Assembly (NCBI RefSeq): GCF_029761915.1
Contig: NZ_CP121695.1
Coordinates: 6,787,501-6,851,500, forward strand
Length of the DNA: 64,000 nt
Direction of reading: 5' to 3'
Source: Bradyrhizobium sp. CB1650
Lineage (GTDB): Bacteria; Pseudomonadota; Alphaproteobacteria; Rhizobiales; Xanthobacteraceae
The position numbers and the translations under genes are program-made. Numbering within the stretch: the stretch's first letter is position 1; each line of letters starts with the position of its first letter. The notes beneath the pieces were generated by a model. The model saw nothing but the letters and a program-made list of their open reading frames with translations, was not told where the DNA came from and made no database searches. Below, in pieces: positions 27,954-37,569 of the stretch.

Positions 27954-27974
27954 CCGTCGCGGCAACCGCGGCGG
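27954..27974 (+). terminator. possible stem-loop after the CRGC gene
   Basis: CCGTCGCGG-CAA-CCGCGGCGG forms a 9-bp stem with one G-T wobble and a 3-base loop, 13 bases after the stop codon. There is no T-run, so intrinsic termination is uncertain. Confidence 0.35.
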
Positions 27975-28239
27975 ATCGGTCACAAAGTGCACTATCTAAA
28001 CGGGTCTCCGCGCGGCGGCGATCATCTGCACCGACTTCGCCTGGGCGAAGTAGTGGATCCGGTGGAAGCCCCGCCGCAGCACGCTCGCGCCCGGCTGCGC
28101 GAGCTGCCCTTGCGAATTCCATCAACGGCGCAGTCCATCTCCCCCTGCGCGCCACGACCGTCCTCAGCCTCATGAGCCAAGCTGAGATCGATGTCGTTGT
28201 AGGTGTCGGCTGGTCTGCGCCGTGAAATGTAGTTTCAGA

Positions 28240-28700
28240 AAAACCCGCCCCACAAAATTGTGAATAGGATAGGTCCGGTTCCCGGAGCTTCGCCACGACG
28301 AAATACGACTCCCCGGAAAAAGCCGCGGAGCTTGGCCCGGGTAAAGTCCGCTTCTCCCGCATCCAGGTGTTCAAAACCCGAAGAGCCTTTTGGATCGGCT
28401 CGGCATGGGTCGTTGAGCGATTTCGGATCCCATCCCCAAACAATATTGTCGCGCTTTGCCCGCCTGAAACTCACATGGGAGAATGTCACCCTTTCGAACC
28501 GCGACGAGGAAAGACGCGCGTCATGTAGGGTCGCTCGAGGGGAAACTGACGTCCCTTCCAGTGACGCCCGTCATATTGGAGCCGCTGAAGTCAGCACCCT
28601 TCAAGTTAAGAAGGGAACCGGTCTGGTTGCAGAAGTTGAGGCCAGATAGATCACAGTTATTGAAGATTGCTCGCACTCCTCGCGCTGCATCTTCAACGAT
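28240..28700 (-). pseudogene. pentapeptide-repeat protein remnant
   Basis: Leftward frames contain AIFNNCDLSGLNFCNQTG, LLNLKGADFSGSNMTGVTG, FSHVSFRRAKRDNIVWGW, EADFTRAKLRGFFRGVVFRR and DLSYSQFCGAGFSETTFHGA, i.e. recurring A(D/N)F/L-type pentapeptides of a right-handed quadrilateral beta-helix. Frameshifts and stops separate them, so the gene is dead. No start is recognisable. Confidence 0.6.
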
Positions 28701-28739
28701 GCGAGCCTAGCGCGAAGCGCGACGAAGGTCTGTTCTTGC

Positions 28740-28985
28740 AAACGCTGCGCACGCCGCGCGTCGTCGGGAGCGTCCTTGTAGTTGATGCCAATGATCTGGA
28801 AGCGCTTGTCGGTGCCGAGGTCGGCCAGCATCGGCCCGGGGAAGGTTCCGGCGTGGCCGGACACACCGATCAGCACGGCAGGCTGGACGTTGTGCACGAC
28901 GTCGAGCAGCCCGATCTTATCGGGATGGCTCAGTTTCTGGCTCTCCGACTATCAGGTCCATGTCACTTCCAGTGTTGGCGGCGAG
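28740..28985 (-). pseudogene. chimeric remnant: malic-enzyme segment joined to a DsbE/CcmG-like segment
   Basis: Reading leftward, SHPDKIGLLDVVHNVQPAVL and IGVSGHAG match the NAD-binding part of malic enzyme. They are followed without a stop by LADLGTDKRFQIIGINYKDA and PDDARR, the typical middle of the thiol:disulfide interchange protein DsbE/CcmG. The two families are never naturally fused, so this is a deletion joint between two dead genes. The malic-enzyme part is a near copy of DNA at 9980-10105. Confidence 0.55.
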
Positions 28986-29072
28986 GCACAGTAAGTAGAA
29001 CCCATTATCGATATTCAAGGCGTAGTTGGATCGAAACGTCTGCTGTAGTGTCTTTTCTTGGATCTCGCGATT

Positions 29073-29573
29073 TCAACTGCGTGTTATCTCTGCCGCACGT
29101 ATCAGATCCTGCTTGAGCAGATAGAATGAAGCAACGAGGAACAGAACGTCCTTCATCAAGAAGCCGAGTGGCAGGGTCATGATCGGAAATCCGCCCGCCT
29201 CATGGGCCCAGCCATCGGGCAGGAAAGGAATAATGCTCGTGGTGCCGACGAAGGTTGCGATCGACCCAAGCGCGCCCAGGATGCCAAGCCTCGGGCTCCA
29301 GTAGCCAAGGAAAATGAGAGAACCGAAGATCGTTTCAGTCGTCCCGAGGAAGTAGCCTGCCCCCTGAACGCCAAAGGCCGGGAGCAGCCAGAAGACGATG
29401 GGGCTATGGCTTATTAGGGGGACCAGCATCTCAGCGGTATACTGGGTCCACTTTTGGATGCTGAAGGCGAAGAATGTAAAGACCATCGCAGCACGAAGCA
29501 AATGACGGTCAAGACCGCTCCGAAACGGGGCGGTCTTGGCAACATAACGAATAAGCTGGTTCAACTGATTCAT
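29073..29573 (-). CDS. DUF417 (YkgB/RclC-like) inner-membrane protein
   Basis: A 166-residue membrane protein with four hydrophobic segments: AAMVFTFFAFSIQKWTQY, VFWLLPAFGVQGAGYFLGTT, GILGALGSIATFVGTTSIIP and GFLMKDVLFLVASFYLLKQD. The final block with GFPIM and FLMKD is the DUF417 signature; the family includes E. coli RclC, needed for reactive-chlorine resistance. AGGAGAAAA sits before the ATG. It is 181 bases downstream of the binding-protein gene on the same strand and may be the third gene of the cyclase operon. A paralogue is at 46512-47015, and a flavin disulfide reductase with RclA-like architecture is at 37570-39012. Confidence 0.85.
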   Translation of the reverse strand: MNQLNQLIRYVAKTAPFRSGLDRHLLRAAMVFTFFAFSIQKWTQYTAEMLVPLISHSPIVFWLLPAFGVQGAGYFLGTTETIFGSLIFLGYWSPRLGILGALGSIATFVGTTSIIPFLPDGWAHEAGGFPIMTLPLGFLMKDVLFLVASFYLLKQDLIRAAEITRS

Positions 29574-29754
29574 AGTGTCGTTTTCTCCTCATTTCTGTTT
29601 CGTCCACGACTGGATCGCCCTTGCAGACCTTTACCTCCGGAAAGCAGCGGAACGGCGGTCTGTTCGTCACCTGCCGCTTGGGGTCATAGGGCGACTCGGG
29701 TAGACATGCATTCAGCGACGCGGCTCGTTCCGTCGCTCACTTAAGGACAGATCA

Positions 29755-31047
29755 TCACCAGTCATGGAATGTTGGTTCAATGCATCCCCCGCAGACCCAG
29801 GGAAAAGTCCAATCGGATGTACGCTTGGCGCTGTCGGGAAGGTACCTGCTCCAGACCTCGGCTCGGATTGGATTGATTGACTGCCAAATGACATCAAACG
29901 TCCCGGAAGAATTTATTTTGCCTATCATGACCGGCTTGGAAAGATGATGATTGGTGTTCATCACAACCTCGAAGCCGCTCGGCGCCTTGATTCTTTGACC
30001 GTACATGGCTTGCCGGACCGCATCTACGTCTGTGGTGCCCGCCTGGACGACGGCCTGCGTCCACATCCTGAAGCCAATGAAGGTGGCTTCCATCGGGTCA
30101 TTTGTGGTTTTGTCCCGTTGCTGGGTGAAGTCCGCCCACATTTTGATGAATGCTTGATTTTCTGCTGAATTGACCGACTGGAAGTAACTCCAAGCGGCCA
30201 GGTGCCCGACGGGTGGGATGTCGGCACCGAGCAATTCTCGCTCTCCGATGGAGAAAGCCATGACCGGGATTGCCTTGGCATCCACCCGTTGGGCTGCGAG
30301 CTCCTCATAAAAGTACGAATTTGCATCTCCGTTGATGGTTGATATCACCGCCGTCTTTTTTCCCTCCGAACCGAAGGCCCTGATCCGCTCGACGATCCCT
30401 CGCCATTCGGAATAGCCGAACGGCGTATAGATCGTCATGATGTCGTCTGACGATACCCCCTCCTCGGTAAGATGCGCGCTCAGGATTCGATTGATCGTGC
30501 GAGGATAGACATAGTCGGTACCGAGCAGGACCCATCTACGAGCCTCGCCTCCCTCCTTGCTCATCAGAAATCGAACGGCCGGGATTGCCTGCTGGTTGGG
30601 CGCAGCTCCCGTGTAGAAAATGTTGCGCGAGCTTTCTTCACCCTCGTACTGCACAGGGTAGAAGAGCAGGCCGTTCAATTGCTCGAAAATCGGAAGCACG
30701 GACTTCCGGGAGGCAGAGGTCCAGCAGCCGAACACGACCGCGACCTTTTCCTTCGTGAGGAGTTCTCGCGCTTTTTCGGCAAACACGTCCCAATCGGACG
30801 CCGGATCAACGACGATTGGTTCCAGTTTCCGTCCGAGCAGCCCGCCTTTCTTGTTTTGGTCTTCAATCAGCATGAGAACCGTGTCCTTGAGCACCGACTC
30901 GCTAATCGCCATGGTGCCGGATAGGGAGTGCAGAATGCCGATTTTGATGGTGTCTTCGTCTGCGCGAGCCGCCGGAACGGCGCTGAGCATGACCTGCAAA
31001 ATGAGCAACCCCGGCGCGATGGCGCGTGCGATCGAAGCCGACTTCAT
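29755..31047 (-). CDS. orphan urea/amide-type periplasmic binding protein (UrtA/FmdD family)
   Basis: A 430-residue protein with a signal peptide (MKSASIARAIAPGLLILQVM, cleavage near AARA). The type I periplasmic binding fold follows: IKIGILHSLSGTMAISESVL, DWDVFAEKARELLTKEKVAV, VFGCWTSASRKSVLPIFEQL, FYPVQYEGEESSRNIFYTGA and GTDYVYPRTINRILSAHL. These are signature segments of urea and short-chain-amide binding proteins. No permease or ATPase gene accompanies it. Its ATG overlaps the TGA of the receptor cyclase (ATGA at 31044-31047), so the proteins are made together. A sensory rather than transport role is my inference; AmiC is a precedent for a binding protein of this fold used in regulation. 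Confidence 0.88.
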   Translation of the reverse strand: MKSASIARAIAPGLLILQVMLSAVPAARADEDTIKIGILHSLSGTMAISESVLKDTVLMLIEDQNKKGGLLGRKLEPIVVDPASDWDVFAEKARELLTKEKVAVVFGCWTSASRKSVLPIFEQLNGLLFYPVQYEGEESSRNIFYTGAAPNQQAIPAVRFLMSKEGGEARRWVLLGTDYVYPRTINRILSAHLTEEGVSSDDIMTIYTPFGYSEWRGIVERIRAFGSEGKKTAVISTINGDANSYFYEELAAQRVDAKAIPVMAFSIGERELLGADIPPVGHLAAWSYFQSVNSAENQAFIKMWADFTQQRDKTTNDPMEATFIGFRMWTQAVVQAGTTDVDAVRQAMYGQRIKAPSGFEVVMNTNHHLSKPVMIGKINSSGTFDVIWQSINPIRAEVWSRYLPDSAKRTSDWTFPWVCGGCIEPTFHDW

Positions 31048-32996
31048 GTTGATGCCCCTACGAGCTCGAAAATCCGCGTTTCCTTTGTCATCCCTTTGGC
31101 AACGACTGCATCGAAGGATTTGAACTGAAAGCAGTGACGTGCTCGCAAATAGACGTTTTCGCTCACAAGGATAGCGGTCCCAAACTGCTTGTTCAGGCCT
31201 TCGAGACGCGCCGCCAGATTCACCGTATTGCCGAGAGCCGTGTAATTCATGCGCTCCATCGAGCCGAGGTTGCCGACCACGGCCTCTCCGACATGGATGC
31301 CAAATCGCGTGAAAAATGGCTTCAGGCCCTCGGATTCGAACCGGGCATTGAGCTTTTCGCACGCCAATTTGGCCGAAAGAACTGCGCGGCAAGCCCGCTC
31401 GATATGGTCGGGTTGTGGATTGGGTGCATTCCAGAACACCATCACAGCGTCGCCAATAAACTTGTCGACTGTTCCGCCCTCGGCGAGGAAAGCCTCCGCA
31501 ATCACGGAGAGGTACCGCGACGTTTGGTGCATGAGCATGTCGGGGTCGGCGGACTCGGCGATGGTCGTAAAGTCTCTAACGTCGGTGAAAACGACGGTAA
31601 CCTCTTCTCTCACTCCACCAAGCTCGGTAGAGATGGAATTGTCCATGACACCTCGGACGATCTCCTTGGGGACGAAGCGCGCGAACGACCCTATGGTGCG
31701 TTGCGCAAGATTCACCGTACTACCGAGTTCGCAAATTTCCTTGATTCGCGATGTGACAGGTGCGGGGTCGGATGCAGACAGCTTCTGGAGTCTGGTTGCC
31801 TGCGCTGTAATGTCCTTTAGGGAGCGAGACATTCCGTTGCCAAATATCCAGACGAGCGGAACGAACGCAGCGCCAGCAAAACTTGCAACGATTAATCCAG
31901 TGAACTGCAGCCGCCGAACATTTTGAACAAAGTCTCCTTGAGCCGCCAGCAACAATATGTTGGCACTGTGCTGCTCACCCAGAGTGAATTTCGCTAACCT
32001 GAACAGGTAGCCGTTGCCTTGGTCGTCACGGATTTCTCCGTCGTAGTGCTCGCGGCCATGTGCCCCGCGCAACACTGCCGCCGCGACCCCCGAGTTGATC
32101 TCCTTGGTGTTGGGCAATTGCGGTTTGGATGGATGTGTCCTCGCGCTGGCAACGAATTGTGCAAAATCGGGGTGGGCGATGAGCGAACCGGTCGAGTCGA
32201 AAATCATCACGATACCGTGCTCTCCAGGCCGTTGCTGCTGTACGAAATCGCTGAAAGTGTCGAGCTTGAGATCGGCGGCAACTACGCCGGGCACCTTGCC
32301 GCGCAGGGGCGTGCTGATCGTCATCACCGGCGCGCCGATACCAAACGAAAGATAAGGCAAGGAGACAAGCGACCGGTCGGCCTTCAGCGTCTTGTGATAC
32401 CAGGACCGATTGCGAGGATCGTATCCGTATTTCCACAGATCCAGTTGTCCGATTTCGTTGCCCTGCCGATCTTCAAAAATTCGTCGCATGGGCAGTTCGC
32501 CATCGGCGTTGGGGCGAACCAAATTGATGGCAATATCAGCGCCAGGTGTCGCACGTAGCCTCTCGCGCTGCTCTTCGTTGAGGTCGCTGGTGCGCCGCAC
32601 CTCCAACAATGCGCCGTTTTCGAAGCCGGCATAGATGCTGTCCATTTGCGGCAGTTCCTGCAGTGCCGCCTTGAAAAGCGCGATCGCAGGGCCGGTCTCG
32701 GCCCCTTCATTCGAATTGGCCACGCCGGAACTGGTTGCCAGCATGCGCACCAGCGATGCTATGCCGGTTATCTCCGCTTGAAGACGGCCCGACGCCTTCG
32801 CGCTGGTCGCGTTCATATAGGCAGACGCAGCTTCCTGCGTTGCCGAACGAAGAGCCCGAGCCTGAATAGTGATCAGGAGTGCGGCGAGAGCGACGATAAA
32901 CGCCATCACGGCGAAGGTGATCGAGGTTCGAAATGTAAACGTCAATCGATCACTTGGCTGCACTAGCTCTTTGAGTTGAACCTCCTTGGTCGCCAT
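31044..32996 (-). CDS. receptor adenylate/guanylate cyclase with periplasmic Cache sensor
   Basis: A 650-residue membrane protein. TM1 is FAVMAFIVALAALLITIQ. An extracytoplasmic dCache-like domain spans about residues 50-345 and includes DLWKYGYDPRNRSWYHKTLK and PVMTISTPLRGKVPGVVAAD. TM2 is FTGLIVASFAGAAFVPLVWI, and a HAMP-like linker follows. The class III cyclase domain has VTVVFTDVRDFTTIAESADP and GGTVDKFIGDAVMVFWNAPN, supplying both metal-binding Asp residues, and then RFGIHVGEAVVGNLGSMERM and YTALGNTVNLAARLEGLNK. The protein would turn a periplasmic signal into cAMP or cGMP. It is coupled by ATGA to the binding protein downstream. An upstream 145-bp block is shared with the second CRGC gene. 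Confidence 0.92.
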   Translation of the reverse strand: MATKEVQLKELVQPSDRLTFTFRTSITFAVMAFIVALAALLITIQARALRSATQEAASAYMNATSAKASGRLQAEITGIASLVRMLATSSGVANSNEGAETGPAIALFKAALQELPQMDSIYAGFENGALLEVRRTSDLNEEQRERLRATPGADIAINLVRPNADGELPMRRIFEDRQGNEIGQLDLWKYGYDPRNRSWYHKTLKADRSLVSLPYLSFGIGAPVMTISTPLRGKVPGVVAADLKLDTFSDFVQQQRPGEHGIVMIFDSTGSLIAHPDFAQFVASARTHPSKPQLPNTKEINSGVAAAVLRGAHGREHYDGEIRDDQGNGYLFRLAKFTLGEQHSANILLLAAQGDFVQNVRRLQFTGLIVASFAGAAFVPLVWIFGNGMSRSLKDITAQATRLQKLSASDPAPVTSRIKEICELGSTVNLAQRTIGSFARFVPKEIVRGVMDNSISTELGGVREEVTVVFTDVRDFTTIAESADPDMLMHQTSRYLSVIAEAFLAEGGTVDKFIGDAVMVFWNAPNPQPDHIERACRAVLSAKLACEKLNARFESEGLKPFFTRFGIHVGEAVVGNLGSMERMNYTALGNTVNLAARLEGLNKQFGTAILVSENVYLRARHCFQFKSFDAVVAKGMTKETRIFELVGAST

Positions 32997-33172
32997 AGCT
33001 GCTCTATCTCTGTTAACTCGTTCGCCCGGCCAGTTTGGTTAGGGCCGGCCGTGCTGTTGGCGAAAACCAGGAGATGACTCGTCAGATGAGTCTCGCCGGC
33101 GGCCGACGCCTCTAGCCGGATACCCTGGCGACGGTTACGGCTATCACTATAAAGCGGTTGCCCAGTTACCTA
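32997..33172. other. leader between the cyclase start and the conserved upstream block
   Basis: Contains inverted repeats such as GGCCGGCC-rich sequence around 33040-33055 but no gene. It probably forms the untranslated leader of the cyclase operon. Confidence 0.35.
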
Positions 33173-33318
33173 GGGTAGAGAGCCACTCCGACGCGCCAGA
33201 ATACGACCTGTTAATGCGAAAACGCGAAACTGTCTGTTTCGGAAATGACATGATTTGGGGTGTTTTGCGTCAATTACCCTGATTACTCATCCGAACTGTT
33301 TCGCCTTGCGAGGACGCC
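33173..33318 (-). promoter_or_regulatory. conserved upstream block, copy 1 (cyclase operon)
   Basis: About 145 bp align in order with 45293-45437. Best-kept pieces are GAGAGCCACT, AACGCGAA, TCTGTTTCGGAARTGAC, TTGCGTCAAT and TTCGCCTTG. The block lies about 180-320 bp upstream of the cyclase start, and the other copy lies at a similar distance upstream of the CRGC gene at 45080, both in the same orientation relative to the gene. On the coding strand TTGACGCAA could be part of a promoter -35 region or an operator. Confidence 0.55.
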
Positions 33319-33715
33319 GCGATCAGCCCGCTTGCATCAACGGAGTTGTAAATTTGAAGGCTAACATATTGGCTTCACGGACCGCTCGCCGACGATTGCC
33401 ATTTGGAGCGCCGATTCACCAAAGGAATGGCATGTGACGCACTGACAGCGATCGCGTTCTCGCACACATCACTCATCTCTTGATCCCGCAATTTTGAAAA
33501 TGGCGAGCTCAACCGTTCTAAAGCATGTGTCGCCATTCGACCGAGACCGACAAATAGCTTTTTGTTCCGAACTCTACCGAAGATGACGTTGGGCAGGGCA
33601 TGGACTACCGGTTTCAATGAAACGCAGAGAGGTCTCGGTAGCGTCTCCGACGGGACGTTGCGCTTATGTCCGTGGATCTTAGAACCGACACCTCTCCATT
33701 CGCGCGAATTTGGCA
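33319..33715. other. region without a recognisable gene
   Basis: About 400 bp between the conserved cyclase-upstream block and the ThrE-like gene. No supported coding sequence or repeat was found. Confidence 0.4.
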
Positions 33716-34966
33716 TCATCCGTTCTTGACCGCTCGCCGATCAGCGAGATAATCGATCGCCATCTTCGGTACGATAAGCCCTAGGCTCATGGCCAATACA
33801 ACCTCGAGTGCGGTCATCCCATCGGCAATTGTAGCACCGACTAACCCAGGCGTTGCCTGCGCTGTGTCGGCAATCTGCATGAGGCCGCTCATCATTCTGA
33901 AGGCGTAGACGCCGGGTATCATCGACACCACGGAGGCAAAGCCGATGGCTGCGAACGGCCAGTGCCTGCGTCGCGAAACCGGAGCCAGAAGTAACCCGAC
34001 GACAAGACAGGCCACGAGAGCTCCTGTTACGACACCGAAGCCGAGCTTGGTGATCGCAAACCACCGGACGCCGTGGGCCAGCATACCGACCACGACCGGC
34101 CATCCCAGCATGTTCATGGGGGTTGAGAAAAATACGCCGTAGCAAGCTACCGCGACGCCGGCCGCCAATACATCCCGCCATAGAGGCACCACCGTGCCGA
34201 GCGGATCAACCGGCAACGACACCTGGAGCACCGTGAGGCCCAACAGCAGACCGGCCGAGATCGCGACCAAGACGAGCCCGGCATAAATCAGGCGCGCCGC
34301 ACCGAGATGGATGCGGCCACGGATCATGTCAATTGTACCGTTGAGAAAGTGCGGACCCGGCACAAGCACCATGCAGGGGCAGACCACGACCAGCCGCAGC
34401 GCCGTGCTGAATTGACAGCGCACCGCTAAGCCGCCGATGAGACCCGCAAGCAGTGCGGCGCAGAACGGCTGAATGAAGATGTTCGTGCTCACTCTGGCGA
34501 TGGCGCGGCGGAGCACGGCGCCAGCGCCCGCACTCGCGAAGATCAACCACGCGGCAAGCTGGTGCTGAATTCCGAAGATGATTGCCAGTGCGGCCGCGCC
34601 GACGGCTGCGGCCAGAGCAAAAAGCCACGTCGACGCCGGCCGTGCTTTGGCGATGGTGGCGATCCTTTGGCGGGCTTCGTCTGGAGAAAGTCGGCCGGCC
34701 TCTATTTCGGCGACCATTTGGATCGCCGATGCGACCCTGTCCATATTGACATTAGTTGGATCCGCCGCAACGTTCGAGATCGATGTTGACCCTCCATCGG
34801 CCCGCCGCAACTGCAGCTCGCCCCAACGCGGCAACAGATCGACTGCGAGGCCGAACTTGTCGCCGAGCCGCTGGCCAGCGACGACCACCTGATCCGTTGC
34901 CTGGCCATTGACATAAAGGACCCTTGCGATCGCCAGGATGAGGCCGGAATGCGCTTCATTTGTCAT
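33716..34966 (-). CDS. ThrE-family threonine/serine exporter (DUF1212)
   Basis: A 416-residue protein with the two-part ThrE layout. The soluble N-terminal domain (about 1-115) contains [20 protein letters not shown] and [20 protein letters not shown]. The membrane domain has about ten helices, including [40 protein letters not shown] and [20 protein letters not shown]. ThrE-type proteins export Thr/Ser across the inner membrane using the proton gradient. Here the N- and C-terminal modules are in one polypeptide, as in Corynebacterium, rather than split as YjjP/YjjB. It is the gene after fumC on the same strand (86 bases), but no functional tie is evident. Confidence 0.85.
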   Translation of the reverse strand: MTNEAHSGLILAIARVLYVNGQATDQVVVAGQRLGDKFGLAVDLLPRWGELQLRRADGGSTSISNVAADPTNVNMDRVASAIQMVAEIEAGRLSPDEARQRIATIAKARPASTWLFALAAAVGAAALAIIFGIQHQLAAWLIFASAGAGAVLRRAIARVSTNIFIQPFCAALLAGLIGGLAVRCQFSTALRLVVVCPCMVLVPGPHFLNGTIDMIRGRIHLGAARLIYAGLVLVAISAGLLLGLTVLQVSLPVDPLGTVVPLWRDVLAAGVAVACYGVFFSTPMNMLGWPVVVGMLAHGVRWFAITKLGFGVVTGALVACLVVGLLLAPVSRRRHWPFAAIGFASVVSMIPGVYAFRMMSGLMQIADTAQATPGLVGATIADGMTALEVVLAMSLGLIVPKMAIDYLADRRAVKNG

Positions 34967-35051
34967 GGCCCATTCTCCGGGATTGAAAATACGGGCCTTT
35001 CAAGCACCGTGCTTCACGTTCCGACAGGTCGTTGCACGCCAATTTCTCTTT

Positions 35052-36476
35052 TTAGCCAACGGCCGATGCCGTCTCCGCAGTGGCGACGTAGGGTTTCACC
35101 ATCTTGGCAGGATCAACGATGCGGTCGAATTCGTCTTCGCTAACGAAACCAAGCTTGAGAGCAGCAGCCTTCAACGTCAGATCGTTATCGATGGCGTAAT
35201 GCGCGATCTTCGAGGCGCGATCGTAGCCGATCACCGGCGCAAGCGCCGTCACCAGCATCAGCGAACGTTCAACATATTCATTGATCTTCTTGAGGTTTGG
35301 CTTGGTCCCCTCCACCAGGAACTTGCGGAAATTGACGCAACCATCGCTCTGGATCGCGATGGAATGCGTGATATTGAAGATCATCAGCGGCTTGTATACG
35401 TTCATTTCGAGATAGCCGCCGGCACCACCAAAGCCTACTGCGACGTCGTTGGCCATCGCCTGCACTGCGATCATGGTGAGAGCTTCGCACTGGGTCGGAT
35501 TGACCTTGCCCGGCATGATCGATGAGCCAGGCTCGTTTTCCGGTATCAACAGTTCGGCGAAGCCCGCGCGCGGCCCGCAAGACATCAAGCGGATGTCGTT
35601 CGCAATCTTGTAAAGCGACACCGCAAGCGTTCTCATGGTACCTGACAGCTGCACCAGTGCGTCATGTGCGCCTTGTACGGAGAATTTGTTCGCTGCGGTG
35701 ATGAATGGCAAGCCCGTTAGCTTCGCGATTTCAGATGCGGCTGCTGCGGCGAAGTCAGGGGCCGAATTGATACCGGTGCCGACCGCAGTGCCGCCGAGCG
35801 CTAGTCGGTAGACGCCCGGCAGGGCCGCATCGATCCGTTCCAGGTCATCCGATAGCATACCAGCATAGCCCGACCATTCCTGGCCCAAGGTCAGCGGCGT
35901 CGCGTCCTGCATGTGGGTGCGACCGATCTTGACGATATTGTCCCATTCTTTTGATTTGGCGGCGATGGCATCACGCAACGCCGTCACGGCGGGAATCAAG
36001 CGCTGCTTGACGTTGACGGCGGCCGCGATATTCATGGCCGATGGAAAAGAGTCATTCGAAGATTGTGCCATGTTGACGTGATCATTAGGATGGACTGGAT
36101 TCTTGCTGCCAATCGGCGTGCCGGCGAGCTGGCAGCAACGATTTGAAATGACCTCGTTGATGTTCATATTGAATTGGGTGCCGCTGCCCGTCATCCAGAC
36201 GTGCAACGGGAACATATCGTGATGCTGACCTCCAAGGATTTCGTCGCATGTCTGGACGATCAGCTTGTGACGCGCTCCGTCGAGCCGATTGCTCAAGTTG
36301 TTTGCATTGGCGGCCGCTTTTTTCAGGATTGCGTAGCCGGTAATCATCTCGCGGGGGATCAGATCGATCCCAATACTGAAATGTTCGAGCGAACGCTGAG
36401 TTTGTGCCCCCCAAAGCTTGTCTGCTGGGACATCCACCACACCGAGGCTATCGCTTTCCTTTCTAAAATCGGCCAT
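35052..36476 (-). CDS. fumC: class II fumarate hydratase
   Basis: A 474-residue enzyme converting fumarate to malate in the TCA cycle. It starts [20 protein letters not shown] and shows the family regions [60 protein letters not shown] (with the catalytic His) and the signature [20 protein letters not shown]. It is an oxygen-stable, iron-sulfur-free type. The start at 36476 is preferred over the upstream in-frame ATG because GGAGAAGGC precedes it. As a producer of malate it feeds the malic enzyme encoded 6 kb away. Many genomes carry fumC elsewhere, so this may be an extra stress-adapted copy. Confidence 0.95.
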   Translation of the reverse strand: MADFRKESDSLGVVDVPADKLWGAQTQRSLEHFSIGIDLIPREMITGYAILKKAAANANNLSNRLDGARHKLIVQTCDEILGGQHHDMFPLHVWMTGSGTQFNMNINEVISNRCCQLAGTPIGSKNPVHPNDHVNMAQSSNDSFPSAMNIAAAVNVKQRLIPAVTALRDAIAAKSKEWDNIVKIGRTHMQDATPLTLGQEWSGYAGMLSDDLERIDAALPGVYRLALGGTAVGTGINSAPDFAAAAASEIAKLTGLPFITAANKFSVQGAHDALVQLSGTMRTLAVSLYKIANDIRLMSCGPRAGFAELLIPENEPGSSIMPGKVNPTQCEALTMIAVQAMANDVAVGFGGAGGYLEMNVYKPLMIFNITHSIAIQSDGCVNFRKFLVEGTKPNLKKINEYVERSLMLVTALAPVIGYDRASKIAHYAIDNDLTLKAAALKLGFVSEDEFDRIVDPAKMVKPYVATAETASAVG

Positions 36477-36646
36477 CCGCCTTCTCCTTGCTTGGCTACT
36501 CACGCATGCGCAAGCGATTCGGCTCGCGTTGCTCTATGGGGCCGGCGACCTTGCGGGCCGCGCCCAATCCACCGAGTCCCTCGTGCCAGTCAACGCCCGC
36601 ACTCGACGACAGCTTCGGCTCCTTCTGCACCGAAGCAATGTATTCA

Positions 36647-37003
36647 TCAGGTCATACTCCCGGGCATGAAGCACCGGATCGACACGCCTCCAAAACTATA
36701 GAGTGGCCAGACCATGGTTCGCCCTGCCCTGTTTGGCTCGGTGATGATGGCCTCGTCCGGCACATCGACCCAGACCATGTTTTCGGAGTTGGGCGCATTC
36801 GGCACACGCACGTGATAGTGACCGTCCTTGGATTCCCAATCGGCGTCTTGGATGGCATAACCGTCGGCATACGAACAACAGAGGCCCTTGCCACTGGCCA
36901 GATGCTCGAACCAGCCGTGTAGCGGCGACTCTTTGTAGCGTCCGTCCACATCGCGACCCAGCGCCGGCAGTACCACCAGGGCCATCGCCGCGATGAGGCC
37001 CAT
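36647..37003 (-). CDS. secreted hypothetical protein with Cys pair and VDVPDEAI motif
   Basis: About 118 residues with a hydrophobic leader (MGLIAAMALVVLPALG) and a mature part GRDVDGRYKESPLHGWFEHL, ASGKGLCCSYADGYAIQDAD, WESKDGHYHVRVPNAP and VDVPDEAIITEPNRAGRTMV, ending IRCFMPGSMT. This is a small secreted family common in Bradyrhizobium with unknown function; the adjacent Cys pair plus a late Cys suggest disulfides. The start at 37003 has GGAG at good spacing. An alternative ATG at 37111 also has a ribosome site and would add 36 residues. It is monocistronic. Confidence 0.72.
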   Translation of the reverse strand: MGLIAAMALVVLPALGRDVDGRYKESPLHGWFEHLASGKGLCCSYADGYAIQDADWESKDGHYHVRVPNAPNSENMVWVDVPDEAIITEPNRAGRTMVWPLYSFGGVSIRCFMPGSMT

Positions 37004-37569
37004 CCGACTACTCCAGCGCACGATCAGGGATGAGATGTCACTTCGCGCCGCTGCTAGCAAGTTTCGCGAAATGTTGGCCACAAGGTCTGCCGATTGCTGA
37101 TAGAGGTTCATCTATTCCTGCACAGTTCTTTCACGTTCAACGCGAACACAGATAGAGCCAATGCCTTGTCGGATCGACGGGCTTTCTCAGCTCATCGCTC
37201 GTCGTCCTTGGCAAGATCCTCAAGTCGATTTGCTATGGTTAGCTCCGCCATATTCTGCGCCATGTGCCGCAAAGTCTGCGCCGCATTTTGGTATTCTTTG
37301 CCCAGCATATCGCCTCTATCCTAGCTTCGCTCAACGTGAGTGTTGGTGTTGCAATTGCTGCGGGTTCACAAGAGCAGGAAGTCCAATAACGTAGTTTACG
37401 CTACGCACTCTCCCATGCGCATCGCTGCTTGTGCACGGATCCGAGGACCGTCGTCCGGATTATGCATTATCGATCTCTCCTTCGCAGGTCGCGCGCATCG
37501 TTATTGCCGCAGGGATACTCGATGAAACAATAGCCTATCCGACCAACGAACCAGGCCTTGGCTCCATCA
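37004..37569. other. region without a recognisable gene
   Basis: About 560 bp (460 if the longer upstream start is used). Short frames only, none recognisable. It holds the promoter of the secreted protein gene. Confidence 0.4.

Noticed and set aside
29755..31047. Complete urea ABC transporter locus
   Set aside because: Only the binding protein is present; no UrtB-E or FmdE/F-like genes occur nearby.
33265..33273. FNR/FixK-type box at TTGCGTCAA
   Set aside because: The conserved TTGCGTCAA is too short and lacks the TTGAT-N4-ATCAA spacing, so it is described only as part of a shared block.
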